Origin: Microlunatus elymi
Lineage (GTDB): Bacteria > Actinomycetota > Actinomycetes > Propionibacteriales > Propionibacteriaceae
Length of the DNA stretch: 64,000 bases
Direction of reading: 5' to 3'
NCBI RefSeq assembly: GCF_007362775.1
Contig: NZ_CP041692.1
Location: 4,526,001-4,590,000, forward strand
The position numbers and the translations under genes were made by a program. Shown here in pieces: positions 33,737 through 42,401 of this stretch (the first letter of the stretch is position 1; every line of letters starts with the position of its first letter). Under the pieces are notes generated by a model. That model had not been told where the DNA came from. It did not search any database and was given only the letters and a program-made list of their open reading frames with translations.

Positions 33737-34834
33737 TCACCCGGTCTTGCGAAGTACGCAGCCGACCAGGAGCGCCCGGACTATCAGAAGGTTCTGACGG
33801 ACCTCCATGAGCTGACTGCTGCTGGTACGACCGAGGTCTGCGACGATGATCACGGCGTCGCACCTGCCCGCCACCAGCATCGCCTCGGCCGGCCCGCGCG
33901 CGAATGAAGCTTCGACAACCGTGAGCCGCGAGCCGTCCGCGCGACGGTCGATCGGCATCGTTTCCTGACTGCCCGCCAGGTTGAAGGTCGCCGCCCCGGT
34001 CAGCCGGGTCGGTTGTCCACGCTGCTGGAGCCGAAGGACCAGACCGCCCGCGACGCCGCCGTAATTGTTGTGGCGTTCCATCTCGATCACCCCGAGCACG
34101 TCCAACTGCTGCCGCTTTCCGATGGCCGCGACGGCAGCCGCTGCCTGCCGCAGGTCCTCGGTGGAACGGCCAGTCATCTCGAGCGTTTCGAGGACCGGGA
34201 CTCCGAGCAGCGCCTCGACCTCTTGACCATCTCGAACGGATTGACCGAGCACGCGCCGAATCAACACGGCCGCAAACCCCAGCACGAGACCGCCCGCGAG
34301 ACCGATCCCGAGCCAGCGAAGGCGGTGCGGTGCGGCCGGAAAGGGATCGAGCTCCGGCGGTGACAGCACCGAGACCCGCAGGATGCTCCGAGTTCCCGCG
34401 TTTTCGAGATCACCCGCCAGAGCAGGGAACTCCACGGCCAGACCTTGTGCGATGGCCAATGACTCGTTTGCCGATGAACTTCTGACCACAACGCTGATCA
34501 TCGACGCCCGGTCCGGCGTCGTTGCGTTGATCGCTGCGGCGATGTCCGCCGTCGACGCGTCGACCTCATCGCGTCGCTTTACGGCCTGCACCAATCGCCC
34601 GGAGTTCATCAGCGCGACGTACGACTGCACGCGCGACGTGACATAGGCCTGGGCAACCTGCGGGCGTTCCGTCGGCGCGGACTTGCTGCCGACGTAGAAC
34701 ACCACGGAGGACTGATAGACCGGACTGGTTGCGGAGACGGCAACCGCCGATACGCCCAGTCCGACAAGCGTCAGCAGGGCAAAGGTGCGCCAGTACAGTT
34801 TGACTGCCTCGAGGGTCGTACGGAGCCAGCTCAT
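33737..34834 (-). CDS. Wzz/CapA-type polysaccharide co-polymerase
   Basis: A 365-residue membrane protein. The first segment is FALLTLVGLGVSAVAVSAT, followed by the Wzz stretch SPVYQSSVVFYVGSKS, an extracytoplasmic helical domain, and a second segment LRWLGIGLAGGLVLGFAAV preceded by the Pro-rich FPAAPHRLR. The C-terminal cytoplasmic 150 residues (VEALLGVPVLETLE, DAVIIVADLGRTSSSQLMEV) look like the start of a BY-kinase fold without a Walker A, as in actinobacterial CapA/YveK proteins. It controls chain length or export of a surface polysaccharide. It overlaps the acyltransferase gene by ATGA. Confidence 0.82.
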   Translation of the reverse strand: MSWLRTTLEAVKLYWRTFALLTLVGLGVSAVAVSATSPVYQSSVVFYVGSKSAPTERPQVAQAYVTSRVQSYVALMNSGRLVQAVKRRDEVDASTADIAAAINATTPDRASMISVVVRSSSANESLAIAQGLAVEFPALAGDLENAGTRSILRVSVLSPPELDPFPAAPHRLRWLGIGLAGGLVLGFAAVLIRRVLGQSVRDGQEVEALLGVPVLETLEMTGRSTEDLRQAAAAVAAIGKRQQLDVLGVIEMERHNNYGGVAGGLVLRLQQRGQPTRLTGAATFNLAGSQETMPIDRRADGSRLTVVEASFARGPAEAMLVAGRCDAVIIVADLGRTSSSQLMEVRQNLLIVRALLVGCVLRKTG

Positions 34835-36984
34835 CGGCCGACTGCCTTCATGATCAACGGATCGACGATCGGGGCCAACCGCCGCGAGTAGTTGTCGGCG
34901 AGATGGATCCCGTCGATCAGCGGTGTGTTCGTGCCGACGAACGGCGGACAGTAGCCATCAGCGGAGCAGAAGAACAGATGAGTGTCCAGGTAGGTCTGCC
35001 CTTGGTCCTTCATCACCCGTCGCTCCGCGTCGGCGACCACGCGCCACTCGGCAGAGACGGTCGCGATGCAATGCGACGGGTCACCGTCTGCCGGCGTACA
35101 GGACTGCATGCTCGAGCCCTGCGGCGGTGACGCGAGTAGGACCACGTGGTCGACGCCTGCGCGGGTGATTGTCGAAACCATCTGCTCGGTCCCGTGGGCC
35201 CACTGCGCAACGGCTGCGTCCCCGACCTGGCCGCTGTTGAGACGCTCGACGGTGCTGTACGCACTTGCCAGCACAACGACATCGGGCTTGATCGAGCGGA
35301 GCTGGGCCAGAGCCCAGGACCGGTGATCATCACAGGCCTTGGTGAAGTCTGCTCGGCCGCCCACCTGTGGTTGCACACTGACCTTGGGCGCGGGACATTG
35401 GCCAAAGGTCAAGGCATAGATGCTGAACCCGGATCCCTGCAGCCCACGGATGGCCGGTAGCCAGGTGATCGCAATGGAGTCCCCGATGACGACGAGCTTC
35501 TTGATCTTCCCGTGCTTGGTTGCCGGAAAGGTGCAGCGCGTCAGTTGTGCGGGGCCGACGTTGCCGCAGGTGTTCCATTCGGGGACCTTGTCGTCGGCCA
35601 GTCGTGCCTGCGGGGGATTCAACTTCGGCATGGCGTGGCTGTTCAAAGCCGCGACGATCTGGCGAGACCACGCAGCAGGTGGTGTCACCTGCCCGTACGG
35701 AACATCTCCGGCGCTCGGGGCTTTGCTCGGCGCTTCGGCGAAAACCCGGACGGGAGCATAGGGGCGAAGCGACCAGCAGACCAGGGCACCGACTACGGCT
35801 GCGACCACCGCCACCGAGACCGGTCGCAGACGCCGACGGCCCGCCCTCCGAGGCGCCGTGCCGAAGGTCGACGGACGCAAGCCCCGGACCATAGCGCCGT
35901 AATCGAAAGTGCGCAGCGGATTCTCCACGAACTCGTGACAGGCAACACCGGCGGCCGTGATCGCGAGGACGGCCACTGCGTAGTCGGCAATCGACTGTGA
36001 CGTGGTGACCGCGCCGAGCAGAACGATCACCGGGAAATGCACGAGATAGAGCGAGTACGAAGCACGGCCGATGTATCGGCAGACCGGATTCGTCAGCACG
36101 AGCGCACTTGCTGGCAGTCGAGCCGCGCCACCGGCCACGATGATCGCTGCGGACCCCAGTACGGGCAGCGCTCCGAGCGGCGCCGGAAAGCCCGGACCGT
36201 CATGAACCAGCACCGCTGCGCAGGCAATGGCCGCAAGGCCAGCCGGCAGGAGCACCCGTGACAGCGCCGACGGCACCGTCCGGTTCATCATCAGCAGTGC
36301 AATACAGGCGCCGACGCCCAGCTCCCAGGCACGAGCCGGTGTGACGAAGTAGGCCGCAGAGCGGTCCGTCCAGGTCAGGTAGCCGGCCAACGCGAACAAC
36401 GAAACATTGATGATCACAGTGATGATCACCAAGCCGCGCTGTCGGTGCCTCACCAACCGCGACGTCAAGGCCAGCAGGACGATCAGCGCGAGCGGCCACA
36501 CCAAATAGAACTGTTCCTCCACCGACAGCGACCAGTAGTGCTGAACGGGCGAGGGCGGCCGATCTGCCTGAAAGTAGTCGGTGCCGACGCTGGCGAAGTG
36601 CACGTTCGCCAGGAAGACACTGGCCCAACCCACGTCATGAATCGCCTCTGTGTACCGGGACGACAGCAGGAGGAATCGAGCGGAGACCGCGGTCACCAAC
36701 AGCACCAGTAAGCCCGCCGGAAGGATTCGACGGGCTCTGCGTTGGTAGAACGCCTTGATCGAGATCCGACCGGTCTTCGCATGCTCACGCACCAGCAGCG
36801 ACGTGATCAAGAATCCGGAGATCACGAAGAACACATCGACGCCGATGAAACCGCCGGCGGGCTCGTGAATCAAATGGTCGGCTATGACCAGCAGTACCGC
36901 GACTGCGCGCAGTCCTTCGATCTCTGGCCGGAATCCCGTGCGAACACGTCCCTCAGCGGGCCGCTCCAAGTCAACCGCAAGCAT
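34831..36984 (-). CDS. Acyltransferase 3 fused to SGNH domain (OafA-like)
   Basis: A 717-residue protein. Residues 1-370 hold the acyltransferase-3 membrane domain with about ten segments: GLRAVAVLLVIADHLIHEPA, GVDVFFVISGFLITSLL, YQRRARRILPAGLLVLLV and HYWSLSVEEQFYLVWPLAL. The C-terminal periplasmic domain has SGNH blocks KLVVIGDSIAITWLPA, VVVLASAYSTV and LIDGIHLADNYSRRLAP. Such enzymes transfer acetyl or other acyl groups to cell-surface glycans. It is the first gene of the unit with the Wzz-like protein, so the target is probably the same exopolysaccharide. Confidence 0.93.
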   Translation of the reverse strand: MLAVDLERPAEGRVRTGFRPEIEGLRAVAVLLVIADHLIHEPAGGFIGVDVFFVISGFLITSLLVREHAKTGRISIKAFYQRRARRILPAGLLVLLVTAVSARFLLLSSRYTEAIHDVGWASVFLANVHFASVGTDYFQADRPPSPVQHYWSLSVEEQFYLVWPLALIVLLALTSRLVRHRQRGLVIITVIINVSLFALAGYLTWTDRSAAYFVTPARAWELGVGACIALLMMNRTVPSALSRVLLPAGLAAIACAAVLVHDGPGFPAPLGALPVLGSAAIIVAGGAARLPASALVLTNPVCRYIGRASYSLYLVHFPVIVLLGAVTTSQSIADYAVAVLAITAAGVACHEFVENPLRTFDYGAMVRGLRPSTFGTAPRRAGRRRLRPVSVAVVAAVVGALVCWSLRPYAPVRVFAEAPSKAPSAGDVPYGQVTPPAAWSRQIVAALNSHAMPKLNPPQARLADDKVPEWNTCGNVGPAQLTRCTFPATKHGKIKKLVVIGDSIAITWLPAIRGLQGSGFSIYALTFGQCPAPKVSVQPQVGGRADFTKACDDHRSWALAQLRSIKPDVVVLASAYSTVERLNSGQVGDAAVAQWAHGTEQMVSTITRAGVDHVVLLASPPQGSSMQSCTPADGDPSHCIATVSAEWRVVADAERRVMKDQGQTYLDTHLFFCSADGYCPPFVGTNTPLIDGIHLADNYSRRLAPIVDPLIMKAVGR

Positions 36985-37119
36985 CGTCCGTCCCCCCGAA
37001 CGGTTCGACTGGATCCGCCGCCAATATTTCCGGCGACAGCGATCACCTCACGCGAGGAGGTTACTGACAGCAGCAGCAACTCACGCGCGATTGCCGAAAT
37101 CGACTCGAAACCCCCGCTG

Positions 37120-37809
37120 TCAGCCACCCGGCCGCAGAGCGGCGAACGGGTCGGTGATCGCCAGTTCGCGATGGCTGAAGCGGTAGAGCGCGGCGGGTCG
37201 GCCGCCGCCGAGGCTCGGGGCGGCGGTGTGACCGGTGGGTTCGAGTTGGCCACGGCGCTCCAGCACCCGTTTCAGGTTGGTCGGCGAGACGTCGTAGCCC
37301 AGCGCGGCGCGGTAGATCTCCCGTAACTGCGCCAGGGTGAACTCCTCCGGCGCCAGTCCGAAGCCGATGTTGCTGTAGGAGAGTTTGCGCTGCAGCCGGT
37401 CGATCGCGGACCGGACCACCGAGGCGTGATCGAAGGCCATCGTCGGCAAGCGGTGGGTACGGATCCAGCCGGCGTTCTCCGGCAGGTGCGGATCGGCGGT
37501 GCTCGGCACCAGCCCGAGGTACGCGGTGGCGATGGTCCGCTGGAACGGGTCCCGATCGGGATCGCTGCGGGTCTCCAACTGCTCCAGGTGCGCGATCTCG
37601 GACAGATCCACCTTGCTGGCCAGATTCCTGGCCGCACAGGCGCCCAGCGTCTCGTCGGCCTGCACCGGTCCGCTGGGCAGCGCCCAGGCTCCAACGTAGG
37701 GATCCCGCTCCCGTCGCCAGGCCAGCACGGTCAGCCGCGAATCCGTGATCTTGAACACAACGGCCACTGCTTCGTGCCGAAACGTGGGCACCGCACTCGA
37801 TCTGGCCAC
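37120..37809 (-). CDS. nrtR: NrtR family transcriptional regulator of NAD metabolism
   Basis: A 229-residue protein combining a Nudix-like domain (AVAVVFKITDSRLTVLAWRR, GAWALPSGPVQADETLGACA) and a C-terminal winged helix (EFTLAQLREIYRAALG, SPTNLKRVLERRGQLEP, RPAALYRFSHRELA). The Nudix box is degenerate (GPVQADETLGACAARNLASKV), as in NrtR, which senses ADP-ribose rather than hydrolysing it. It is divergent from nadABC with a 23-bp palindrome in the 67-bp gap, so control of de novo NAD synthesis is strongly suggested. The open frame continues upstream of this start on the minus strand but has no protein-like character. Confidence 0.93.
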   Translation of the reverse strand: MARSSAVPTFRHEAVAVVFKITDSRLTVLAWRRERDPYVGAWALPSGPVQADETLGACAARNLASKVDLSEIAHLEQLETRSDPDRDPFQRTIATAYLGLVPSTADPHLPENAGWIRTHRLPTMAFDHASVVRSAIDRLQRKLSYSNIGFGLAPEEFTLAQLREIYRAALGYDVSPTNLKRVLERRGQLEPTGHTAAPSLGGGRPAALYRFSHRELAITDPFAALRPGG

Positions 37810-37833
37810 AGCTGCATGCTAGCGTCACACCCA

Positions 37834-37856
37834 GTTTTCGTCTCCGAGGCGAAAAC
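37834..37856. promoter_or_regulatory. NrtR operator of nadABC
   Basis: GTTTTCGTCTC and GAGGCGAAAAC flank a central C, giving a 23-bp palindrome with one mismatch between half-sites. It lies 20 bp before the nadA GTG and 24 bp before the nrtR ATG, so it can control both. Confidence 0.8.
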
Positions 37857-37876
37857 CCGACGACTCGGGAGTTTCC

Positions 37877-38920
37877 GTGACCATCATCGAATCGGTCCAC
37901 CGCGAAGAAACCAGCAATCTCCAAGGAATGGGCACCGCTCTGCCGCCCGGCTTCACCGACTGGACGCACTGGCAGTCCGAGGTCCGCGAACTCGCGCGGC
38001 AGAAGGACGCCGTGATCCTGGCGCACAACTACCAGCTGCCACAGATCCAGGACGTCGCCGATCACGTCGGCGACTCGCTCGCCCTGTCCCGGCTGGCTGC
38101 ATCCGCCGAGGCGTCCATGATCGTTTTCGCCGGCGTGCACTTCATGGCCGAGACCGCCAAGATCCTCGCCCCCGACAAGCGCGTGCTCATCCCCGATGCC
38201 CGCGCGGGCTGTTCGCTGGCCGACACCATCACGGCGGATCAGTTGCGGGCTTGGAAAGCCGAGCATCCGGGTGCGGTCGTGGTCGCGTACGTGAACACCA
38301 CCGCCGAGGTGAAGGCCGAGTCCGACATCTGTTGTACGTCGTCGAATGCGGTCGAGGTGGTCGAGTCCGTTCCGGCCGATCAGGAGGTGCTGTTCCTGCC
38401 GGACATGTTCCTGGCCGCACACGTGAAGCGGAAGACCGGCCGGACGAACATCCACAACTGGCTGGGCGAATGCCACGTACACGCAGGGATCTCGCCCGCT
38501 GATCTTGAAGCCGCCGTACACGCCGACAAGGACGCCGAGCTCTACGTCCACCCCGAGTGCGGCTGCTCCACCTCGGCACTGTGGATGACCACCGTCGGCG
38601 ACATCCCGGCCGAACGAACCCACATCCTGTCCACCGGCGCGATGCTGGACGAGGCCCGACACAGTACCGCCAGCAAGGTTCTGGTGGCCACCGAGATCGG
38701 CATGCTGCACCAGCTCCGCCGCGCCAACCCCGGCACCGACTTCCAGGCCGTGAACCCGAAGGCGTCCTGCAAGTTCATGAAGATGATCACTCCGGAGAAG
38801 TTGATCACCGCACTGCGGGACGAGAAGGACGAGGTGCACGTCGCTCCCGAGATCGCGGCTCGTGCCCGCCAGGCCGTCGAGCGGATGGTGGCGATCGGTC
38901 AACCGGGTGGCGGTGAGTGA
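37877..38920 (+). CDS. nadA: Quinolinate synthase NadA
   Basis: A 347-residue [4Fe-4S] enzyme condensing iminoaspartate with dihydroxyacetone phosphate. [20 protein letters not shown] starts the first domain; [19 protein letters not shown] and [17 protein letters not shown] follow. The cluster cysteines are expected in [24 protein letters not shown] and [14 protein letters not shown]. The GTG at 37877 is the only start that keeps the full N-terminus; ribosome-binding signal is GGGAG 6 nt before. It is the first gene of nadABC, directly after the NrtR palindrome. Confidence 0.96.
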   Translation: MTIIESVHREETSNLQGMGTALPPGFTDWTHWQSEVRELARQKDAVILAHNYQLPQIQDVADHVGDSLALSRLAASAEASMIVFAGVHFMAETAKILAPDKRVLIPDARAGCSLADTITADQLRAWKAEHPGAVVVAYVNTTAEVKAESDICCTSSNAVEVVESVPADQEVLFLPDMFLAAHVKRKTGRTNIHNWLGECHVHAGISPADLEAAVHADKDAELYVHPECGCSTSALWMTTVGDIPAERTHILSTGAMLDEARHSTASKVLVATEIGMLHQLRRANPGTDFQAVNPKASCKFMKMITPEKLITALRDEKDEVHVAPEIAARARQAVERMVAIGQPGGGE

Positions 38921-38922
38921 TC

Positions 38923-40746
38923 ATGATCACCGAAGCCGATACATCCTGGCGCCGGCCACCGGCCGACAGCCGGCCGTTGATCCCGACCGTGTTGCCGACC
39001 TCACCGGTCAGCCGGCGGGATGAGACCGATGTGATCATCATCGGCTCGGGTGCCGCCGGTATGTCCGCTGCGCTGCCGTTGCTGGACTCCGGCCGCCGGG
39101 TCACCATGATCACCAAGGGCCGGCCCGGCGACGGCTCGACGGCCTGGGCTCAGGGCGGTCTGGCCGCCGTATTGGCTCCGACCGACTCGCTGCGCAGCCA
39201 CCTGGAGGACACCCTGACGGCCGGCGCCGGGCTGTGCGACGCCGAGACGGTGGCGGAGTTGGTCGCTGCCGCACCCGGCACGATCGAACGGCTCACCGCG
39301 TTGGGTGCGCGGTTCGACCTGGATGATCACGGTCGGTACGCGCTCGGTCTGGAGGGCGGACATCACGCCCGGCGGATCGTGCACGCCGGCGGTGATGCGA
39401 GCGGTGCGGAAGTCGCCCGCACCCTGGCCACTCGGGTCCTGAGCCTGTCGAAGGACTCGAAACTCGAACTCCGTGAGCAGACCACCGTGGTCGACCTGCT
39501 CACAGATGATCATGGAATCACCGGTGTCCGGGTGATCGACTCCGCCGGCCGGATCGGCGAGATCGCTGCACCGGCGGTGATCCTGGCCGCCGGCGGTATC
39601 GGACAGGCCTGGGAAACCACGACCAATCCGGCCACTGCCACCGGCGACGGCGTCGCCCTGGCCCTGCGAGCCGGCGCGGTCATCCGCGACCTCGAGTTCG
39701 TCCAGTTCCACCCGACCGTGTTGGTGGTGCCGGAAGATCATCGGCGCCCCGGAGATCGCGGCGTGCTGATCTCCGAAGCGGTACGCGGCGAGGGCGCCCG
39801 GCTGGTCGATCGGCGGGGCACGTTGATCATGGACGGCAAGCACCCGCTCGGTGATCTTGCTCCGCGCGACGTGGTCGCATCCGCGATGCACACGCATCTG
39901 ATGGACACCGGCGATGATCATCTCTTCCTGGACGGCACCATGCTCGGCGAACAGGTTTGGCGCCAGCACTTCCCCACCATTCTCGAACTCTGCCAGGCTC
40001 GTGGTGTCGATCCGATCACCGAACCGATCCCGGTCCGACCGGCCGAGCACTACTCCTGTGGCGGAGTGCTGGCCGGGCTGGACGGCCGGACCACGGTCCC
40101 CGGGTTGTACGCGGTCGGCGAGGTCGCCTCGACCGGGGTGCAGGGAGCGAACCGATTGGCATCCAACAGCCTGACCGAGGCGGTGATCGCCGGCAACCTC
40201 GTTGGCTCACTCCTCACTCGTGGGGCCGCCGAGCGGGGCGATGCCTTGACTCACGCCCTTGAAGCCTCGTCGGGCTGCGCAAGCTTGCCCGACGAGTTTC
40301 AAACGCCCGACCCACCCCGAGCCAAGGCATCGCCCCGCTCGGCTCGGGCTGGTCGCGACGCCACCTCGGCCGCTGCTGTTGGGAACCTAGAAAACCATGC
40401 GGTGGTGGCGGGTGCTCGTGCAGGCATCGTCTCCTCGGTCAGTCGGGGGGCTGGGGTGCAGCGGGACGAGGCGGAGCTTGTCGTGTTGTTGAAGTCGCTC
40501 GGCGAGGTCGAGCTCTCCGAACGCGCCGTCGGGGTGGCGGAGGTGGAGGCGACGAACCTCTACACCGTGGCGGTCGCGGTGGCGACGGCGGCGGTGGCGC
40601 GGGCGGAGAGCCGCGGGTGCCATCGGCGGGCGGACTACCCCGGCCCGGACCCGGCGTGGCGGCGGCACTCGTTGCTGCGGCTCGGCGCCGACGGGTTGGA
40701 GATTACCCATTCTGATCAGATTGCAGATTCAGGGGAGTTCGCGTGA
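38923..40746 (+). CDS. nadB: L-aspartate oxidase NadB with in-frame palindromic insert
   Basis: A 607-residue flavoenzyme making iminoaspartate. The FAD-binding start is VIIIGSGAAGMSAALPLLDS, with MITKGRPGDGSTAWAQGGLA, LEGGHHARRIVHAGGDASGA, ILAAGGIGQAWETTTNPATA and LEFVQFHPTVLVV; the active-site histidine and arginine regions and HYSCGGVLAGLDGRTTVPGL, GANRLASNSLTEAVIAGNL are intact. Two repeated DNA elements are read in frame: a REP-like one giving VLSLSKDSKLE near residue 175 and a 110-bp nested palindrome after SLLTRGA (40231-40340), giving a proline- and serine-rich insert. The C-terminal helical domain follows. The start is ATG 38923, 2 bp after the nadA stop; GTG 38917 overlaps it. Confidence 0.93.
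   Translation: MITEADTSWRRPPADSRPLIPTVLPTSPVSRRDETDVIIIGSGAAGMSAALPLLDSGRRVTMITKGRPGDGSTAWAQGGLAAVLAPTDSLRSHLEDTLTAGAGLCDAETVAELVAAAPGTIERLTALGARFDLDDHGRYALGLEGGHHARRIVHAGGDASGAEVARTLATRVLSLSKDSKLELREQTTVVDLLTDDHGITGVRVIDSAGRIGEIAAPAVILAAGGIGQAWETTTNPATATGDGVALALRAGAVIRDLEFVQFHPTVLVVPEDHRRPGDRGVLISEAVRGEGARLVDRRGTLIMDGKHPLGDLAPRDVVASAMHTHLMDTGDDHLFLDGTMLGEQVWRQHFPTILELCQARGVDPITEPIPVRPAEHYSCGGVLAGLDGRTTVPGLYAVGEVASTGVQGANRLASNSLTEAVIAGNLVGSLLTRGAAERGDALTHALEASSGCASLPDEFQTPDPPRAKASPRSARAGRDATSAAAVGNLENHAVVAGARAGIVSSVSRGAGVQRDEAELVVLLKSLGEVELSERAVGVAEVEATNLYTVAVAVATAAVARAESRGCHRRADYPGPDPAWRRHSLLRLGADGLEITHSDQIADSGEFA
39436..39456. repeat. REP-like palindrome inside nadB
   Basis: GTCCTGAGCCTGTCGAAGGA followed by C. 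GTCCT and AGGAC are the arms. The core GAGCCTGTCGAAG is a repeat that is frequent in high-GC Actinobacteria, usually between genes. Here it is translated as LSLSKD within NadB. Confidence 0.6.
40231..40340. repeat. Nested 110-bp palindromic element inside nadB
   Basis: Outer arms GAGCGGGGCGATGCCTTG (40231-40248) and CAAGGCATCGCCCCGCTC (40323-40340) are a perfect 18-bp inverted repeat. Inner arms CTCGTCGGGC (40266-40275) and GCCCGACGAG (40287-40296) are a perfect 10-bp one, and the centre holds GCAAGCTTGC. It adds about 36 codons without breaking the nadB frame. Confidence 0.85.
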
Positions 40747-41636
40747 GCACGGAAGTTGATCTTGAGCAGTTGGCTGGTGCGGCCGGTCTGAAGGTTGATC
40801 ATGTTCGGGAAGTGGCGCGGCGGACTCTCGCCGAGGATCTGCAGTGGGGACCCGACATCACCACCCGAGCGACCATCGGAGTTGATCAACGCGGCACCGC
40901 CGACGTGGTGTCCCGTCAGCATGGCACGCTGGCCGGGCTGCCGGTGGCGATCGCGGTCCTGCACCAGCTGGCCGCCGATCACAACACCGAATTGATCATC
41001 GACGTGATCGCGGCCGACGGCGATCGACTGCAGCCCGGCAGCCTGGTGCTCACCGTCAGCGGACCGCTACGCACCCTGCTCACGGCCGAACGCAGCATGC
41101 TCAACCTGCTCGGCCAGCTGTCCGGGGTGGCGACCGCGACCGCCCAGTGGGTCGACGCCATCGGTGATCATCAGTGCTCGGTCCGAGACACCCGGAAAAC
41201 CGTTCCTGGCTTGCGAATCCTCCAGAAGTACGCGGTCCGCTGCGGCGGCGGGGTGAACCACCGGATGGGCCTCGGTGACGCGGCGTTGATCAAGGACAAT
41301 CATGTTGCGGCAGCAGGTTCGATCAAGGCAGCTTTCGACGCGGTCCGCGACAGCAATCCGTCGATACCGTTGGAGATCGAGTGCGACACCCTTGATCAAG
41401 TACGCGATGCCCTCGCTGCCGGCGCGGATTTGATCTTGCTCGACAACATGGACACCGATCAACTGCGGGCGGCGGTGAAGCTGGCGGAGCCGTACCAGGC
41501 AAAGCTGGAAGCCAGCGGCGGGCTCACTCTCGCCGGTGCTGCCGCCGTCGCAGCAACCGGCGTCGACTACATCGCCGTCGGCGCACTCACCCACTCCGCT
41601 CCGGTGCTGGACCTCGGGTTCGATCTGCGGGCCTGA
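40743..41636 (+). CDS. nadC: Nicotinate-nucleotide pyrophosphorylase NadC
   Basis: A 297-residue quinolinate phosphoribosyltransferase. RRTLAEDLQWGPDITTRATI starts the N-terminal domain; SVRDTRKTVPGLRILQKYAV, RCGGGVNHRMGLGDAALIKD and LEIECDTLDQVRDALAAGAD follow, with LILLDNMDTDQLRAAV and LEASGGLTLAGAAAVAATGV and the closing YIAVGALTHSAPVLDLGFDL. All substrate-binding Arg/Lys positions expected appear to be present. The GTG overlaps the nadB stop (GTGA), so nadABC is a translationally coupled operon under NrtR. Confidence 0.97.
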   Translation: MSTEVDLEQLAGAAGLKVDHVREVARRTLAEDLQWGPDITTRATIGVDQRGTADVVSRQHGTLAGLPVAIAVLHQLAADHNTELIIDVIAADGDRLQPGSLVLTVSGPLRTLLTAERSMLNLLGQLSGVATATAQWVDAIGDHQCSVRDTRKTVPGLRILQKYAVRCGGGVNHRMGLGDAALIKDNHVAAAGSIKAAFDAVRDSNPSIPLEIECDTLDQVRDALAAGADLILLDNMDTDQLRAAVKLAEPYQAKLEASGGLTLAGAAAVAATGVDYIAVGALTHSAPVLDLGFDLRA

Positions 41637-41689
41637 TCAGCGGACGCGGGGGCGTAGCACGCCGTGGCACATGTTGCTACGCTGCGTGT

Positions 41690-41956
41690 ATGACAGTGCA
41701 CCAGCAGATCAGCCAGCGCGACCTGCGACACCGTTCCCGGGAGATCATGGACGCCGTCGAGCTGGGCGAGTCGTTCACGGTCACTCGCGACGGGCGGGAT
41801 ATCGGTGAGCTCGTACCGCTGCGAACTCGCCGGACGTTCGTCTCCCGGGCCGAGTTCGTGGCCGCTTCCCGCGCCGCAGCAACGATGAACCTCGAACAGT
41901 TCCGCGCCGAACAGGACGATGCACTCGACGACACCATGGATCGCTATGCCCGCTGA
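41690..41956 (+). CDS. Phd/YefM-type antitoxin
   Basis: An 88-residue antitoxin. ISQRDLRHRSREIMDAVELG, ESFTVTRDGRDIGELVPLR is the Phd/YefM DNA-binding fold. The C-terminal half (FVSRAEFVAASRAAATMNLE, QFRAEQDDALDDTMDRY) would wrap the toxin. Its last 11 nt overlap the PIN toxin start, which is the usual coupling of type II modules. It probably represses its own promoter; a CTACGCTGCGTGTATGAC region immediately upstream may contain the operator. Confidence 0.9.
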   Translation: MTVHQQISQRDLRHRSREIMDAVELGESFTVTRDGRDIGELVPLRTRRTFVSRAEFVAASRAAATMNLEQFRAEQDDALDDTMDRYAR

Positions 41957-42401
41957 GGACGCGGGTCTCCTCGACACGAACATCCTCCTCCTGCGGCGCT
42001 GGATCGACCCCTCAGAGCTGCCGGGTGAGATGGCGATCAGTGCCGTGACCTTGGCGGAGTTGTCTGCGGGGGTGCATCTGGTTCGCGGAGACGACAACGA
42101 TTCGCGCGCCGAGCGCGGGCGCCGCCTTGATGTGCTGCAACGAGCAGAGAGTGAATTCGACCCACTTCCATTCGACGCCCCCGCGGCGCGAGTCTTTGGA
42201 CGAATCACCGCCGCTGTCCTGCACACCGAACGGAAACCTCGCCGACGGAGGGCAGACCTGATGATTGCCGCCGTCGCGTCCGCCAACGATCTCCCGCTGT
42301 ACACAACAAACCCGGACGATTTCGCCGGCCTGGAAGAGATCACGACCATCATCGCCGTCACGCGGCCCGCCCTCGACCTGGATCAGGCCGACCACACCTG
42401 A
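41946..42401 (+). CDS. vapC: PIN-domain toxin (VapC family)
   Basis: A 151-residue ribonuclease toxin. The acidic residues of the PIN active site are in AGLLDTNILLLRRW, VTLAELSAGVHLV, RRRADLMIAAVASANDLPLY and TTNPDDFAGLE. It pairs with the overlapping Phd-like antitoxin. The start ATG at 41946 is preferred over the upstream frame opening. Its 3' end overlaps the convergent HxlR gene by 19 nt. Confidence 0.92.
   Translation: MPAEDAGLLDTNILLLRRWIDPSELPGEMAISAVTLAELSAGVHLVRGDDNDSRAERGRRLDVLQRAESEFDPLPFDAPAARVFGRITAAVLHTERKPRRRRADLMIAAVASANDLPLYTTNPDDFAGLEEITTIIAVTRPALDLDQADHT

Noticed and set aside
37061-38902. 613-codon minus-strand open frame covering nrtR and nadA
   Set aside because: Shadow of nadA in antisense. 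The real proteins in other frames carry clear family motifs.
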